The notes beneath the pieces are model-generated. The model did no database searches, was not told the DNA's origin, and saw nothing but the letters and a program-made list of their open reading frames with translations. The translations under genes were made by a program, and so were the position numbers. From Pollenia angustigena (taxonomy: Eukaryota > Arthropoda > Insecta > Diptera > Polleniidae), in the NCBI GenBank assembly GCA_930367215.1, contig OV884057.1:246166830-246230829 (forward strand): 64,000 nt of DNA, written 5' to 3'. Shown one piece after another: positions 54,431-64,000 of the stretch (the stretch's first letter is position 1; every line of letters begins with the position of its first letter).

Positions 54431-57400
54431 AAATTTTATTTTCAAAAGATTTTGTTATTCGTGCTTAATTCCCAGTTTTTATTCTTGATAAAAACACTTG
54501 AAATTTATTGTTGATGGGATAAGCTATTCCTATGCATTTCACTGGTTGCTTAGGCCAGATCATCAGGAAACTTCATCCATAAAGATTTTAGACAAACTAA
54601 AGATATTAAACCAAATAAAACTGTTAAACGTATAAGACTTATAGCAACAGTTTTACTTGTAACAATATCAAAGCTTGAACAAAATACATCAACAATAAAA
54701 AAGTGGGTTTATCTCATCTTACACTCCCCACTACAATTAGTTGAAATTCTATCAACATTAATTGTAGTTGTAAGTAGGTTAAGAAAAACAAAATAAAAAA
54801 CAAACAACAACTTACAAAAGATGTTGTCAATTAAGTGTTTTTTTAAGGCCGTGCACTTGCCTGTTTATTATCAAAAAGTAATTTCAATTTTTGGGAATAC
54901 AAAATTTTAATTTCAAAAGATTTTGTTATTCGTGCTTAATTCCCAGATTTTATTCTTGATAAAAACACTTGAAATTTATTGTTGATGGGATAAGCTATTC
55001 CTATGCATTTCACTGGTTGCTTAGGCCAGATCATCAGGAAACTTCATCCATAAAGATTTTAGTCAAACTAAAGATATTAAACCAAATAAAACTGTTAAAC
55101 GTATAAGACTTATAGCAACAGTGTTACTTGTAACAATATCAAAGCTTGAACAAAATACATCAACAATAAAAAAGTGGGTTTATCTCATCTTACACTCCCC
55201 ACTACAATTAGTTGAAATTCTCTCAACATTAATTGTAGTTGTTAGTAGGTTAAGAAAAACAAAATAAAAAACAAACAACAACTTACAAAAGATGTTGTCA
55301 ATTAAGTGTTTTTTTAGGCCGTGCACTTGCCTGTTTATTATCAAAAAGTAATTTCAATTTTTGGGAATACAAAATTTTAATTTCAAAAGATTTTGTTATT
55401 CGTGCTTAATTCCCAGTTTTTATTCTTGATAAAAACACTTGAAATTTATTGTTGATGGGATAAGCTATTCCTATGCATTTCACTGGTTGCTTAGGCCAGA
55501 TCATCAGGAAACTTCATCCATAAAGATTTTAGACAAACTAAAGATATTAAACCAAATAAAACTGTTAAACGTATAAGACTTATAGCAACAGTTTTACTTG
55601 TAACAATATCAAAGCTTGAACAAAATACATCAACAATAAAAAAGTGGGTTTATCTCATCTTACACTCCCCACTACAATTAGTTGAAATTCTCTCAACATT
55701 AATTGTAGTTGTAAGTAGGTTAAGAAAAACAAAATAAAAAACAAACAACAACTTACAAAAGATGTTGTCAATTAAGTGTTTTTTTAGGCCGTGCACTTGC
55801 CTGTTTATTATCAAAAAGTAATTTCAATTTTTGGGAATACAAAATTTTAATATCAAAAGATTTTGTTATTCGTGCTTAATTCCCAGTTTTTATTCTTGAT
55901 AAAAACACTTGAAATTTATTGTTGATGGGATAAGCTATTCCTATGCATTTCACTGGTTGCTTAGGCCAGATCATCAGGAAACTTCATCCATAAAGATTTT
56001 AGTCAAACTAAAGATATTAAACCAAATAAAACTGTTAAACGTATAAGACTTATAGTATGTTCACATTTGGGTTTTTAAACGCGTTTAAGCAAAATGTTGA
56101 TTTAGCTAATCAAAGCCGTTCACATTACATTTGAGATGATTAAGATGACAGATGATTAAGAAAAAACACACACACAAGCACACAAAAAAACAACAAACAA
56201 ATTTAAATTTCTTTAAAGTATTAAAAATGGATAAAAACACTTTTATAAAATTATCAGAAGATTATTTTAATCAATTTAATGATGAAATTGTGAAAATTTA
56301 TGAATTATTTAAGGAAAAAAAAAATAAAAATATTAAGCAGACATCTTGGCCGGTTGTACACAATCGAGCGATTCTACATTATTAGGGTATGTTCAGTGGA
56401 TTCTATGTGGTTTATGAAGTGATTTAGTTGTAATCATGTCGATTTGAAGTGATTAACAAATCACTTCAATGTATGGGTAATCATCTCGATTTTGAAGTGA
56501 TTAGAGCTTAATCACGTTCGAACTGCTTAAACGCGTTTAAGAAGCCAAATGTGAACATACTATTATAGCAACAGTTTTACTTGTAACAATATCAAAGCTT
56601 GAACAAAATACATCAACAATAAAAAAGTGGGTTTATCTCATCTTACACTCCCCACTACAATTAGTTGAAATTCTCTCAACATTAATTGTAGTTGTAAGTA
56701 GGTTAAGAAAAACAAAATAAAAAACAAACAACAACTTACAAAAGATGTTGTCAATTAAGTGTTTTTTTAGGCCGTGCACTTGCCTGTTTATTATCAAAAA
56801 GCAATTTCAATTTTTGGGAATACAAAATTTTAATTTCAAAAGATTTTGTTATTCGTGCTTAATTCCTAATCTGGCCTAAGCAACCAGTGAAATGCATAGG
56901 AATAGCTTATCCCATCAACAATAAATTTCAAGTGTTTTTATCAAGAATAAAAACTGGGAATTAAGCACGAATAACAAAATCTTTTGATATTAAAATTTTG
57001 TATTCCCAAAAATTGAAATTACTTTTTGATAATAAACAGGCAAGTGCACGGCCTAAAAAAACACTTAATTGACAACATCTTTTGTAAGTTGTTGTTTGTT
57101 TTTTATTTTGTTTTTCTTAACCTACTTACAACTACAATTAATGTTGAGAGAATTTCAACTAATTGTAGTGGGGAGTGTAAGATGAGATAAACCCACTTTT
57201 TTATTGTTGATGTATTTTGTTCAAGCTTTGATATTGTTACAAGTAAAACTGTTGCTATAAGTCTTATACGTTTAACAGTTTTATTTGGTTTAATATCTTT
57301 AGTTTGTCTAAAATCTTTATGGATGAAGTTTCCTGATGATCTGGCCTAAGCAACCAGTGAAATGCATAGGAATAGCTTATCCCATCAACAATAAATTTCA

Positions 57401-57505
57401 AGTGTTTTTATCAAGAATAAAAACTGGGAATTAAGCACGAATAACAAAATCTTTTGAAATTAAAATTTTGTATTCCCAAAAATTGAAATTACTTTTTGAT
57501 AAATT
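54431..57505. mobile_element. Large foldback array of ~470-bp units
   Basis: Direct units start at 54441, 54912, 55382 and 55852 (spacing 471, 470, 470), and a fifth partial at 56835. At about 56870 the orientation flips, and about 1.3 units follow inverted to 57505. Units are nearly identical, so amplification was recent. Each unit contains 'attcttgataaaaacac', 'ggccagatcatcaggaaac' and 'aggccgtgcacttgcctg'. Unit 4 is interrupted by the MITE 56053-56562. The layout, with inverted arms built of direct repeats, recalls Foldback or Galileo elements of Drosophila. No transposase. Confidence 0.85.
56053..56562. mobile_element. 510-bp MITE with TTA duplication inside the array
   Basis: Ends TAGTATGTTCACATTTGG and its complement, with TTA at 56050-56052 and 56563-56565. 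The adjacent array units provide an empty reference: unit 4 is longer by exactly 513 bp. Inner TIR 'ttaaacgcgtttaagca'. The 3-bp TTA duplication fits PIF/Harbinger-type elements. A 77-codon frame (56152-56385) is Lys-rich and may be a relic of a coding parent. Confidence 0.85.
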
Positions 57506-57580
57506 TTATTTTTAATATTTTTTTCGCTTTTTAAATTTCATTTATAATGAAGTTTTAAGTATTGCAAATATGTATGTATA

Positions 57581-59216
57581 TTAGACTTGTCGCATCTTGT
57601 ATGGGATTTTTTTTTTTTTTTTTTTATTTAATTGTTTGCGCTGCTTAAAATATGAGGTTTGGTGTAAGAAATCATGATCTAATTTTTCAAGTCAATCCGA
57701 CGGTGCCTAGCCGTGCCGGGTGGGGCCCAAAGTTCCCCATATTATAAAAAAAAAAATCTTTTCTATCAGATCTTTATAGTTATACTAGTTGAAAAGCCGA
57801 AAATCAAAAATATGGCTTCGTTACGATCTTCCAATGTGCCAAATTTCAGCTTCCTATGTCATCAGATGGCTTCAGAAAGTTGCGGAAAGAATAGGACATA
57901 CATGCAAATTATGTTTCTAAAACGACTGCGCATAAAGAAAAACGTTTTGCCTTTCTTAAAGTAAATTTTATTGCGTAATTTCGGTTTTTTTTAGTTTTTC
58001 AAAAAGCTAAAGCGTTTTTGAGTTGCGCGAACATACGTTAATCTATCTATACAATATATAATTTCTTTTGATTTTATGTATTCACAAAAGATGTGGCGGT
58101 TTAATAAAATTCTTAAATTAATAAAAATTTTTCGTCTTTTGTGAATACATAAAATCAAAAGTTGTTAACAGATTTAAATCTGTGGCATTTTGACAAAACA
58201 TATTAACTCAAATTTAAAAAGTTAAAAAAAAAGTGGTTAATCATACGAATTTTAATGCAAAAAAACCTTTTTGTTTACGTTTTTAAAATTTTGTATTATT
58301 CACGAAATTTTTCTTTAATTTTGGTTTATTTCATTATTTGGCAAAAGTGATGTTTTCACCGAGTTTTTTTTTAAAACTTTTTTGCTATCTTATCTCGACT
58401 TAAGATGTTTTGTCAAAATGCCACAGAAATCATTTATAGCTTGTTTTGTTAGCAATGTTGTTTTTTATATGTCTGCATAAAATTAGAAGCATAGCTGCAT
58501 TTTTCAATTTTTTATGCATTTTTAAAAACAAAAATTCCGAAATTTTAATAAAAAAATTATTTTTTTTCCAGAAAAAAAAATCATGTTTCTAAAACGACTG
58601 CGCATATAAGAAAAACGTTTTACCTTTCTTAAAGTAAATTTTATTGCTGAATTTCGTTTATTTTTAGTTTTTCAATAAACTAAAGCGTTTTTGAGTTACG
58701 CGAACATATGTTGTGCAACCTACTTAATTTTCGAAATAACGGTATATCTCGAAAACCAAAGCCATCATAAAGAAAAAAGTTTTAACTTACTTAAAGTAAA
58801 TTTTATTGCGGAATTTCGTTTTTTTTTTAGTTTTTCAATAAACTAAAGCGTTTTTGAGTAACGCGAACATATGTTGTGCAACCTCCTTAATTTTCGAAGT
58901 AACGGTATATCTCGAAAACCAAAGCCAACATAAAGAAAAAAGTTTTAACTTTCTTAAAGTAAATTTTATTGCGGAATTTCGGTTTTTTTTTAGTTTTTCA
59001 ATAAGCTATTGATTTTCGGCTTTTCAACTAGTATAACTATAAAGATCTGATAGAAAAGATGTTTTTTTATAATATGGGGAACTTTGGGCCCCACCCGGCA
59101 TGGCTAGGCACCGTCGGATTGGCCTGAAAAATTAGATCATGATTTCTTACACCAAACCTCATATTTTAAGCAGCGCAAACAATTAAATTAAAAAAAAAAA
59201 ATTGCGACCAGTCTAA
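57581..59216. mobile_element. Long-TIR element, 1.6 kb, 6-bp duplication
   Basis: Arms of about 220 bp (57581-57810 and 59005-59216) are inverted ('aatatgaggtttggtgtaag', 'ccgggtggggcccaaagt', 'actatactagttgaaaag'-like segments). TGTATA flanks both sides (57575-57580, 59217-59222). The interior carries three to four diverged direct repeats of about 200-250 bp ('cttaaagtaaattttattgc', 'aaagcgtttttgagt', 'cgcgaacata') and a palindrome at 58068-58163. Non-coding. Confidence 0.8.
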
Positions 59217-59229
59217 TGTATATGTAAAA

Positions 59230-59316
59230 ATTATTTAGTTGCTCTGTATTCTGCTCGCACAATGGTGAAGGGTATATAAGATTCGGCACAGCCGAATATA
59301 GCACTCTTACTTGTTT
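59230..59316 (+). repeat. 3' terminus of a mini-me-like repeat
   Basis: 'gctctgtattctgctcgcac', 'ggtgaagggtatataag', hairpin 'gattcggcacagccgaat' and 'cactcttacttgttttt', identical in layout to the end of the copy at 48.2 kb. Its body is absent; the preceding 1.6-kb TIR element or the foldback array may have separated it from the start near 54.21 kb. Confidence 0.6.
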
Positions 59317-59770
59317 TTATTTCATATCATAGTTTCTGAAAACATTTCAATGTTGATCGCAATTATAAATTTGAGTATTGTTAAATGAAAAATAATAATT
59401 TTTCTAACAACTATATAATGATAACTTTGAAATATACTATATTACTCACAACTAAATCAAGATATTTAATAATTATTACCTGATAATTTTCTATATGTGT
59501 ACTTATAATATGTTTATCCTTACGCTAACAATATGTTGTTATCGCCACTTTTAAAATAATTTTGCATCAGTTGTGTCGCTTGTTTTAAATATGTCTATCG
59601 AATTTTTTGTTAGTGACTGGTTCAACAATAAAAAAAAGAACGAAATAAAAAATAAAGAAGTTTTATTTACATTAAAAAAAAAAATTGTAATGTGCCTCAA
59701 AATAAAAATTGATGAAAAATAATTTTATTTTTTTTTTTTTTTTGTGAAAGTGGGGCTGCTGTTTCATAAT
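59317..59770. other. AT-rich spacer, no gene seen
   Basis: Nothing recognisable. Confidence 0.4.
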
Positions 59771-60221
59771 ATGATTACTTCTTAACTTATTATGGTTACC
59801 ATGACAATAATGTGATTACTTCTTAACTTATTATGATTACTATGGCATTAATATGATAACTTTTTAACTTATTATGATTACCATGACAATAATGTGATTA
59901 CTTCTTAACTTATTATGATTACAATGACAATAATTTGATAACTTCTTAACTTATTATGATTACCATGACCTTAATATGATTACTTTTTAACTAATTATTA
60001 TTCCCATGACAATAATATGATTACTACTTAACTTATTATGATTACCATGACAATAATATGATTACTTCATAACTTATTATGATTACCATGACAATAATAT
60101 GATTACTTCTTAACTTATTATGGTTACCATGACAATAATATGATAACTTCTTAACTTATTATGGTTGCCATGACAAAAATGTGATTACTTCTTAGCTTAT
60201 TATGATTACCATGACAATAGT
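59771..60221 (+). repeat. 41-bp minisatellite, 11 copies
   Basis: Eleven contiguous units of 41 bp, core 'gattacttcttaacttattatg' in two overlapping parts ('gattacttcttaactt', 'ttattatgattaccatgac'), then a partial unit. Units differ by one to five bases. The array ends in sequence closing with 'aaccatgttttttcttt' (60390), the terminus of the MITE family at 38.5-39.0 kb, so it is probably an expanded core of that family. Confidence 0.85.
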
Positions 60222-60847
60222 ATAATTACTTCTTAACGTTTTTTTAATTACAGGATAAGAATATGATTAAGAGAAAAATATTATGATGTTATATTACGTA
60301 ATATATAAGATTCAATAATAATCAATTATGGTGACCGCAATCATAAATCTTATAATAATATATTGCTCTTTGAATATGTTAACCACAACCATGTTTTTTC
60401 TTTGCGCGTATGATCTTTTTAAGTTTGATTTTAAAACTAAGCCGGAGAAATGGCGAAGAGAAAAACCCACGACTGCCCTTATTCTTTAAGTTTTGAGTAT
60501 AAAACTTTAATCGAAGTTTTGTAAAAAAAATATTGAGTAAACTTTTTCTACAGCAGCAAATTTGTTTAAATTTTTACCAAAACTTTTAACGAAATTATTG
60601 AATATAATCTTTCATATACATGTAAGCACATGTGTATGAGTTTTTTTTTTTTTTAACTGGTCGGGGCATAATTTGTATAAAAAAACATGCTTTGAAATTT
60701 ATCGACTTTGTAAAGAAAATTGTTGATTACATTCTGAATGCCCGATGAAAATGTTGCTTTCAGTGTGAATCCGCTTTAATGTTTATATTGGAGTAAAACA
60801 GGAAAAACGTTAAATTTTCTTTTGATGTATTATTGTTGAAATTTTAA

Positions 60848-61550
60848 TACCCACACCACAATAGCGGAGAGGGTATTATGCATTTGTGCTGATGTGTGTA
60901 ACGCCTTAAAATATTGGTCCTAGAACCACCTTAAAGTATACCGATCGACTTAGAATCACTTTCTGAGTCGAACTAACGATGTCCGTCCGGCTGGCTGGAT
61001 GTCCATGTAACCTTGTGCGCCAAGTACATGTCGCAATTTTGGAGATAATTTGATAAAATTCAGGACATAGGTTCTTATTGACACAAGGACCAAGCCTATT
61101 GAAAATGGGCCAAATCGTATTACCACGAGGGAAGATAGGGGAAAATTTCTTCCTCTCAGAAACTATCAAACCGATTTTAATGAAATTTAAAACTTACATA
61201 GAACCATATCTTCATGGACACAAAAGCGATGTATTTTTTAAAAAATAGGACCACGAGGGGAGATAGGGCCAATTTCTACCTCTCAAACCGATTTTAATGA
61301 AATTCAAAACATAAATAGATCCATATCTATATGGACACATAAGCTATACAGTTTTTCAAAAATAGGACCACAAGGGGAGGTAGGGGACAATTTCTGCCCC
61401 TCACAAACTCTTAACCCGATTTTAATGAGTTTTATAAACATAGATAAATCCATATTTATTTGGACATATAAGCATGATGTGTTTTTTAATACTGTGGTGT
61501 AGGGTATCATATGGTCGGGCTTGACCGACTATACTTTCTTACTTGTTTTT
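60848..61550 (+). repeat. Dispersed repeat with hairpin end, mini-me-like
   Basis: Starts 'taatacccacaccacaatag', carries 'gatgtccgtccggctggc', and has three ~120-bp repeats around 'aggaccacgaggggagatag' (about 61120, 61248, 61365). It ends with hairpin 'ggtcgggcttgacc' and 'cttacttgttttt', the same last bases as the repeats ending at 59316 and at 48166. The short minus-strand frames across it are incidental. Confidence 0.6.
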
Positions 61551-63168
61551 TTAAAAATTGCATAAATTATTAACATTTTAAATAATCCATAAATTATAAT
61601 TTTGTTCTTTGAATTTTGCTTTGAAACATCTGTTTGAAATTACCCCTGTATTAAGACATGTGAATTATGCAATTTGCTTTCTTATTTGTTTTTTTTTTTT
61701 TTCTTTTATTTTCTTGAATTTGATTTGCTTTCATTTTCTGTTCATTTGCTGCTAATAACTCTAATTTAAAAACGTATAAATCTAATCACTTTTAAATTCA
61801 TTCTCGTATCCAACAGTTTACCTTAATTGAAATATTAAAAAAAAAAATTCCAAAAATTTTTGCATGTATTCTCTTGACAATAAAGAAAAAGTTCATTTTC
61901 TAATCAAATTACTAGTTTAACAAACCATTATCTGCAATAATTTTCTTCAATTTATTTTAAATTTATTTTTATTAAAACAAAAGAGAAGCAGAATAAAAGA
62001 GACAGACATGCAGACGGACGGACGGACGGATGGACGGATGGATAGACCCAGAAAACAGATACGTGCGTCTTATGCAATTAAACTTAATATTTTAGATATT
62101 TCTTTTGCCTGCATAGAAAGAATTATTATCATCTTCATTTGCAACTTCATCTCTAGTATTTGAAGAATTTGTATCTCTTTATTTTAAATAAATTTATTTA
62201 TTTATTTTATTGCATTTTTCTTCAACAATTCAATTCAATTGTTGAGAATTAAAAAAAAAAACTTGGTATATTTTCTATGTTGAAAATTGTACATTTTTTA
62301 CTTTTTATTTTTATTTATTTGATTTAATTTTTTTTCTTTTTGCTTAAAGGAATTATAGCACAAGATTAAAATTTAAAATGGTAGAAATCAAGTTGTCACT
62401 TGAACATTCTTGTTTCTTATTGCAATTTAGTTTTAAAAAGATAAAAAATTAAATAAATTTTATCTTGTTTTATCAACTGAGACAGAAATATATTTGTGCA
62501 ATAATTTTTAAAAATTGATTTGATGGAAGTGGAAGTGCTCGTAGATAACCCTTTGAGAGACTCTGCAACAAGAGTAGAGGCCTATAAATAAAAATGGACT
62601 TATCTTTGGTATTTTAGTTTCTTGTAATATTAAATAAATTTTTTCCAAATTTTATGGAAGTATTCCGTTTTAAATTAATTTTTGGTATTTTATTCAGTTA
62701 ATTCTGGTTTCTATGTGAAAAAATATTTCCGGAATTTCCTTCAGATATATTTGTGAAATTCACGGGAACTTTTGAAAAAAAATTTAAGTTAAGTTTTTGA
62801 GGCAGAAGTGCTTTCTTAACATACTGGCCTGGGGGAAATATTTCTTAAATTTGAACAGCAGAACTTTGTATTTATATGTGCTGAGAGAATCCAGATCTCA
62901 AGATAATTTTAAAAATCCTCAGAGTTTAAACTTCGGTTGACCATTTGGGTTTTATATCTTTAATAACTTACTTAAAGTTAAAAGGAGAATTTTATTAAAA
63001 AAATTGGTTTGAGTGACAAACACTTGTTTATCGCCTTGTTCATACGGAGCCCTAGCCGCGAAAATAACGAAAACGAGATCATTTTCAACTTTTGTTATTC
63101 TTTAATAAATGACTTTAGAGTCTAGACACTTGCATCATCTCCTTAAATGTCATGGTGGTGGCATGTCA
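61551..63168. other. AT-rich stretch with a GGAC/GGAT microsatellite
   Basis: About 62000-62045 is 'gacagacatgcagacggacggacggacgg..gatgg', a (GGAC/GGAT)n tract. No gene was seen. Confidence 0.5.
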
Positions 63169-64000
63169 TTTTTTTTTTTTTTTTTTTTTTTTAATAATTT
63201 ATTTTTATTATTGAATCTTTCTTATCGAAATTTACAATATGTATTCAAATCTTAATTCTACTTGTTGTTTATTAGTTGTTACCTGTGTAACCACTAACTG
63301 CTGTATTCAAATTTTTAAGACTGTCTTCTAGTAAGGCTCAAAGTATCGGTTCTTTTTAGCCTCTGGTGACCTTCAAACTGAAGCAAACCCCGAGCGAGGT
63401 AGTTAGGGTGAACCATTAGTTTATCGATGTAGCTTATTGAATATTTTTTAATTTCCTCCTGGATAGTGGGGACGTTGAGATCTCTGTGGATAATATCATT
63501 ACGTATATACCATGGGGCGCAGACAATTTGTCGTAATATTCTAGACTGTCTTCTTTGAAGCTTTTGGATGTTAGATGCGCATGCAGTACCCCATAATTGG
63601 ATGCCATATGTCCATATTGGTTTTATGATGGACTTGTATAGAAGAACTTTGTTGTCTAAAGACAAGTTTGAGTTTCTACCGAGAAGCCAATGTAGTTGAG
63701 CTGCTTTAAGTTTCATAGCCGTTATTTTCGCTTCGATATGACGAGACCAGGTCAAACGTCTATCTATATGAACTCCCAAGTACTTTACATGGTTTTCTAC
63801 CGGAACAGTGATGTTATTTATTTTTACTGCTGGGCACGTTTGTCTTCTGAGCGTGAAAGTTAAGTGAGCACATTTAGCCGGGTTAACCTTTATTCTCCAT
63901 TTTTCTAGCCATGCCTCTAGTTCATTGATGTGGGACTGCAGATTTTGCGATGCGACTTTTGGGTCATGGTTAACGCTAATAAATGCTGTGTCGTCTGCAA
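63169..64000 (-). mobile_element. 3' end of a Jockey-type LINE, running off the window
   Basis: T24 at 63169-63192 on the plus strand is the poly(A) tail of a minus-strand element. The ORF2 C-terminal region lies upstream in sense. The 5' part is outside the window. Confidence 0.88.
63315..64000 (-). CDS. LINE ORF2 C-terminal part (reverse transcriptase end), partial
   Basis: Open from the window edge to the stop at 63315, about 228 codons. At the edge 'ADDTAFI' is the tail of the reverse transcriptase FADD motif (codon for Ala at 63998-63996). It continues through 'LEAWLEKWRIKVNPAKC', 'KYLGVHIDRRLTW', 'LLYKSIIKPIWTYGIQLWG' and 'IQKLQRRQSRILRQIV', the usual order in Jockey-clade ORF2. There is no frameshift or stop in the visible part, so this copy may be young. 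It supplies target-primed reverse transcription of its own RNA. The N-terminal endonuclease and most of RT are not visible. Confidence 0.9.
   Translation of the reverse strand, partial: ADDTAFISVNHDPKVASQNLQSHINELEAWLEKWRIKVNPAKCAHLTFTLRRQTCPAVKINNITVPVENHVKYLGVHIDRRLTWSRHIEAKITAMKLKAAQLHWLLGRNSNLSLDNKVLLYKSIIKPIWTYGIQLWGTACASNIQKLQRRQSRILRQIVCAPWYIRNDIIHRDLNVPTIQEEIKKYSISYIDKLMVHPNYLARGLLQFEGHQRLKRTDTLSLTRRQS

Noticed and set aside
59771..60221. CRISPR-like array
   Set aside because: The repeat is contiguous with no unique spacers, the genome is eukaryotic and no cas-like genes are present; it is a minisatellite.

Overview
The window looks like intergenic or intronic chromatin of a large, AT-rich, repeat-swollen dipteran genome, most likely a higher (calyptrate-like) fly. 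Evidence: short 56-78 nt introns with GT..AG ends, (TA)n plus (GTCY)n repeats resembling the mini-me/DINE type of flies, a Jockey-type LINE, a rosa-like mariner, hAT, Transib and Ty3/gypsy elements, and no bacterial gene organisation. I see no conserved single-copy host gene. Nearly everything recognisable is a mobile element or a relic of one, often nested.

Layout. 1-2.8 kb: a non-autonomous hAT-type element (72-2747, 8-bp target duplication) with two MITEs inside. 3.7-5.6 kb: a foldback element and a TA-flanked MITE whose 373-bp sister lies at 27.5 kb. 6.65-13.69 kb: a complete GC-rich Ty3/gypsy retrotransposon on the minus strand. It has 1034-bp LTRs that look identical, a 4-bp target duplication, one fused gag-pol frame of 1397 codons whose first codons overlap the tRNA primer site, and a 113-codon ORF after pol. 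14.1 kb: a TATCGATA cluster. 15-20 kb: MITEs, one nested in another. 20.84-25.15 kb: a 4.3-kb element with about 190-bp inverted ends. It carries no recognisable transposase but does carry a small spliced coiled-coil gene and a second spliced ORF. 25.2 kb: LINE relic. 26-32.6 kb: MITEs and two large foldback elements that share an inner module. 33-34 kb: a deleted mariner split by a tRNA-derived SINE.

34.3-38.1 kb: a decayed transposase-like gene interrupted by a MITE that is itself interrupted by a hAT-type element. 39.46-42.05 kb: a hAT element with intact ends and a broken transposase. 43.47-45.99 kb: a Transib element (RAG1-related transposase) with four frameshifts and a probable CGACG target duplication. 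48.2-51.8 kb: a MITE filled with tandem copies of a 3'-end-like repeat. 54.3-57.5 kb: a tRNA-like head followed by a large foldback array of about 470-bp units containing an internal 510-bp MITE. 57.6-59.2 kb: another long-TIR element. 59.8-60.2 kb: a 41-bp minisatellite. 60.8-61.5 kb: a mini-me-like repeat. 63.2 kb to the right edge: the 3' end of a Jockey-type LINE.

How the genes work together: there is no operon-like cooperation. The elements form a layered record of insertions. The gypsy copy, the LINE at the right edge and possibly the 20.8-25.2 kb element are the only ones whose reading frames look intact. All calls come from reading the sequence by eye. Family names rest on remembered motifs, not on database searches.
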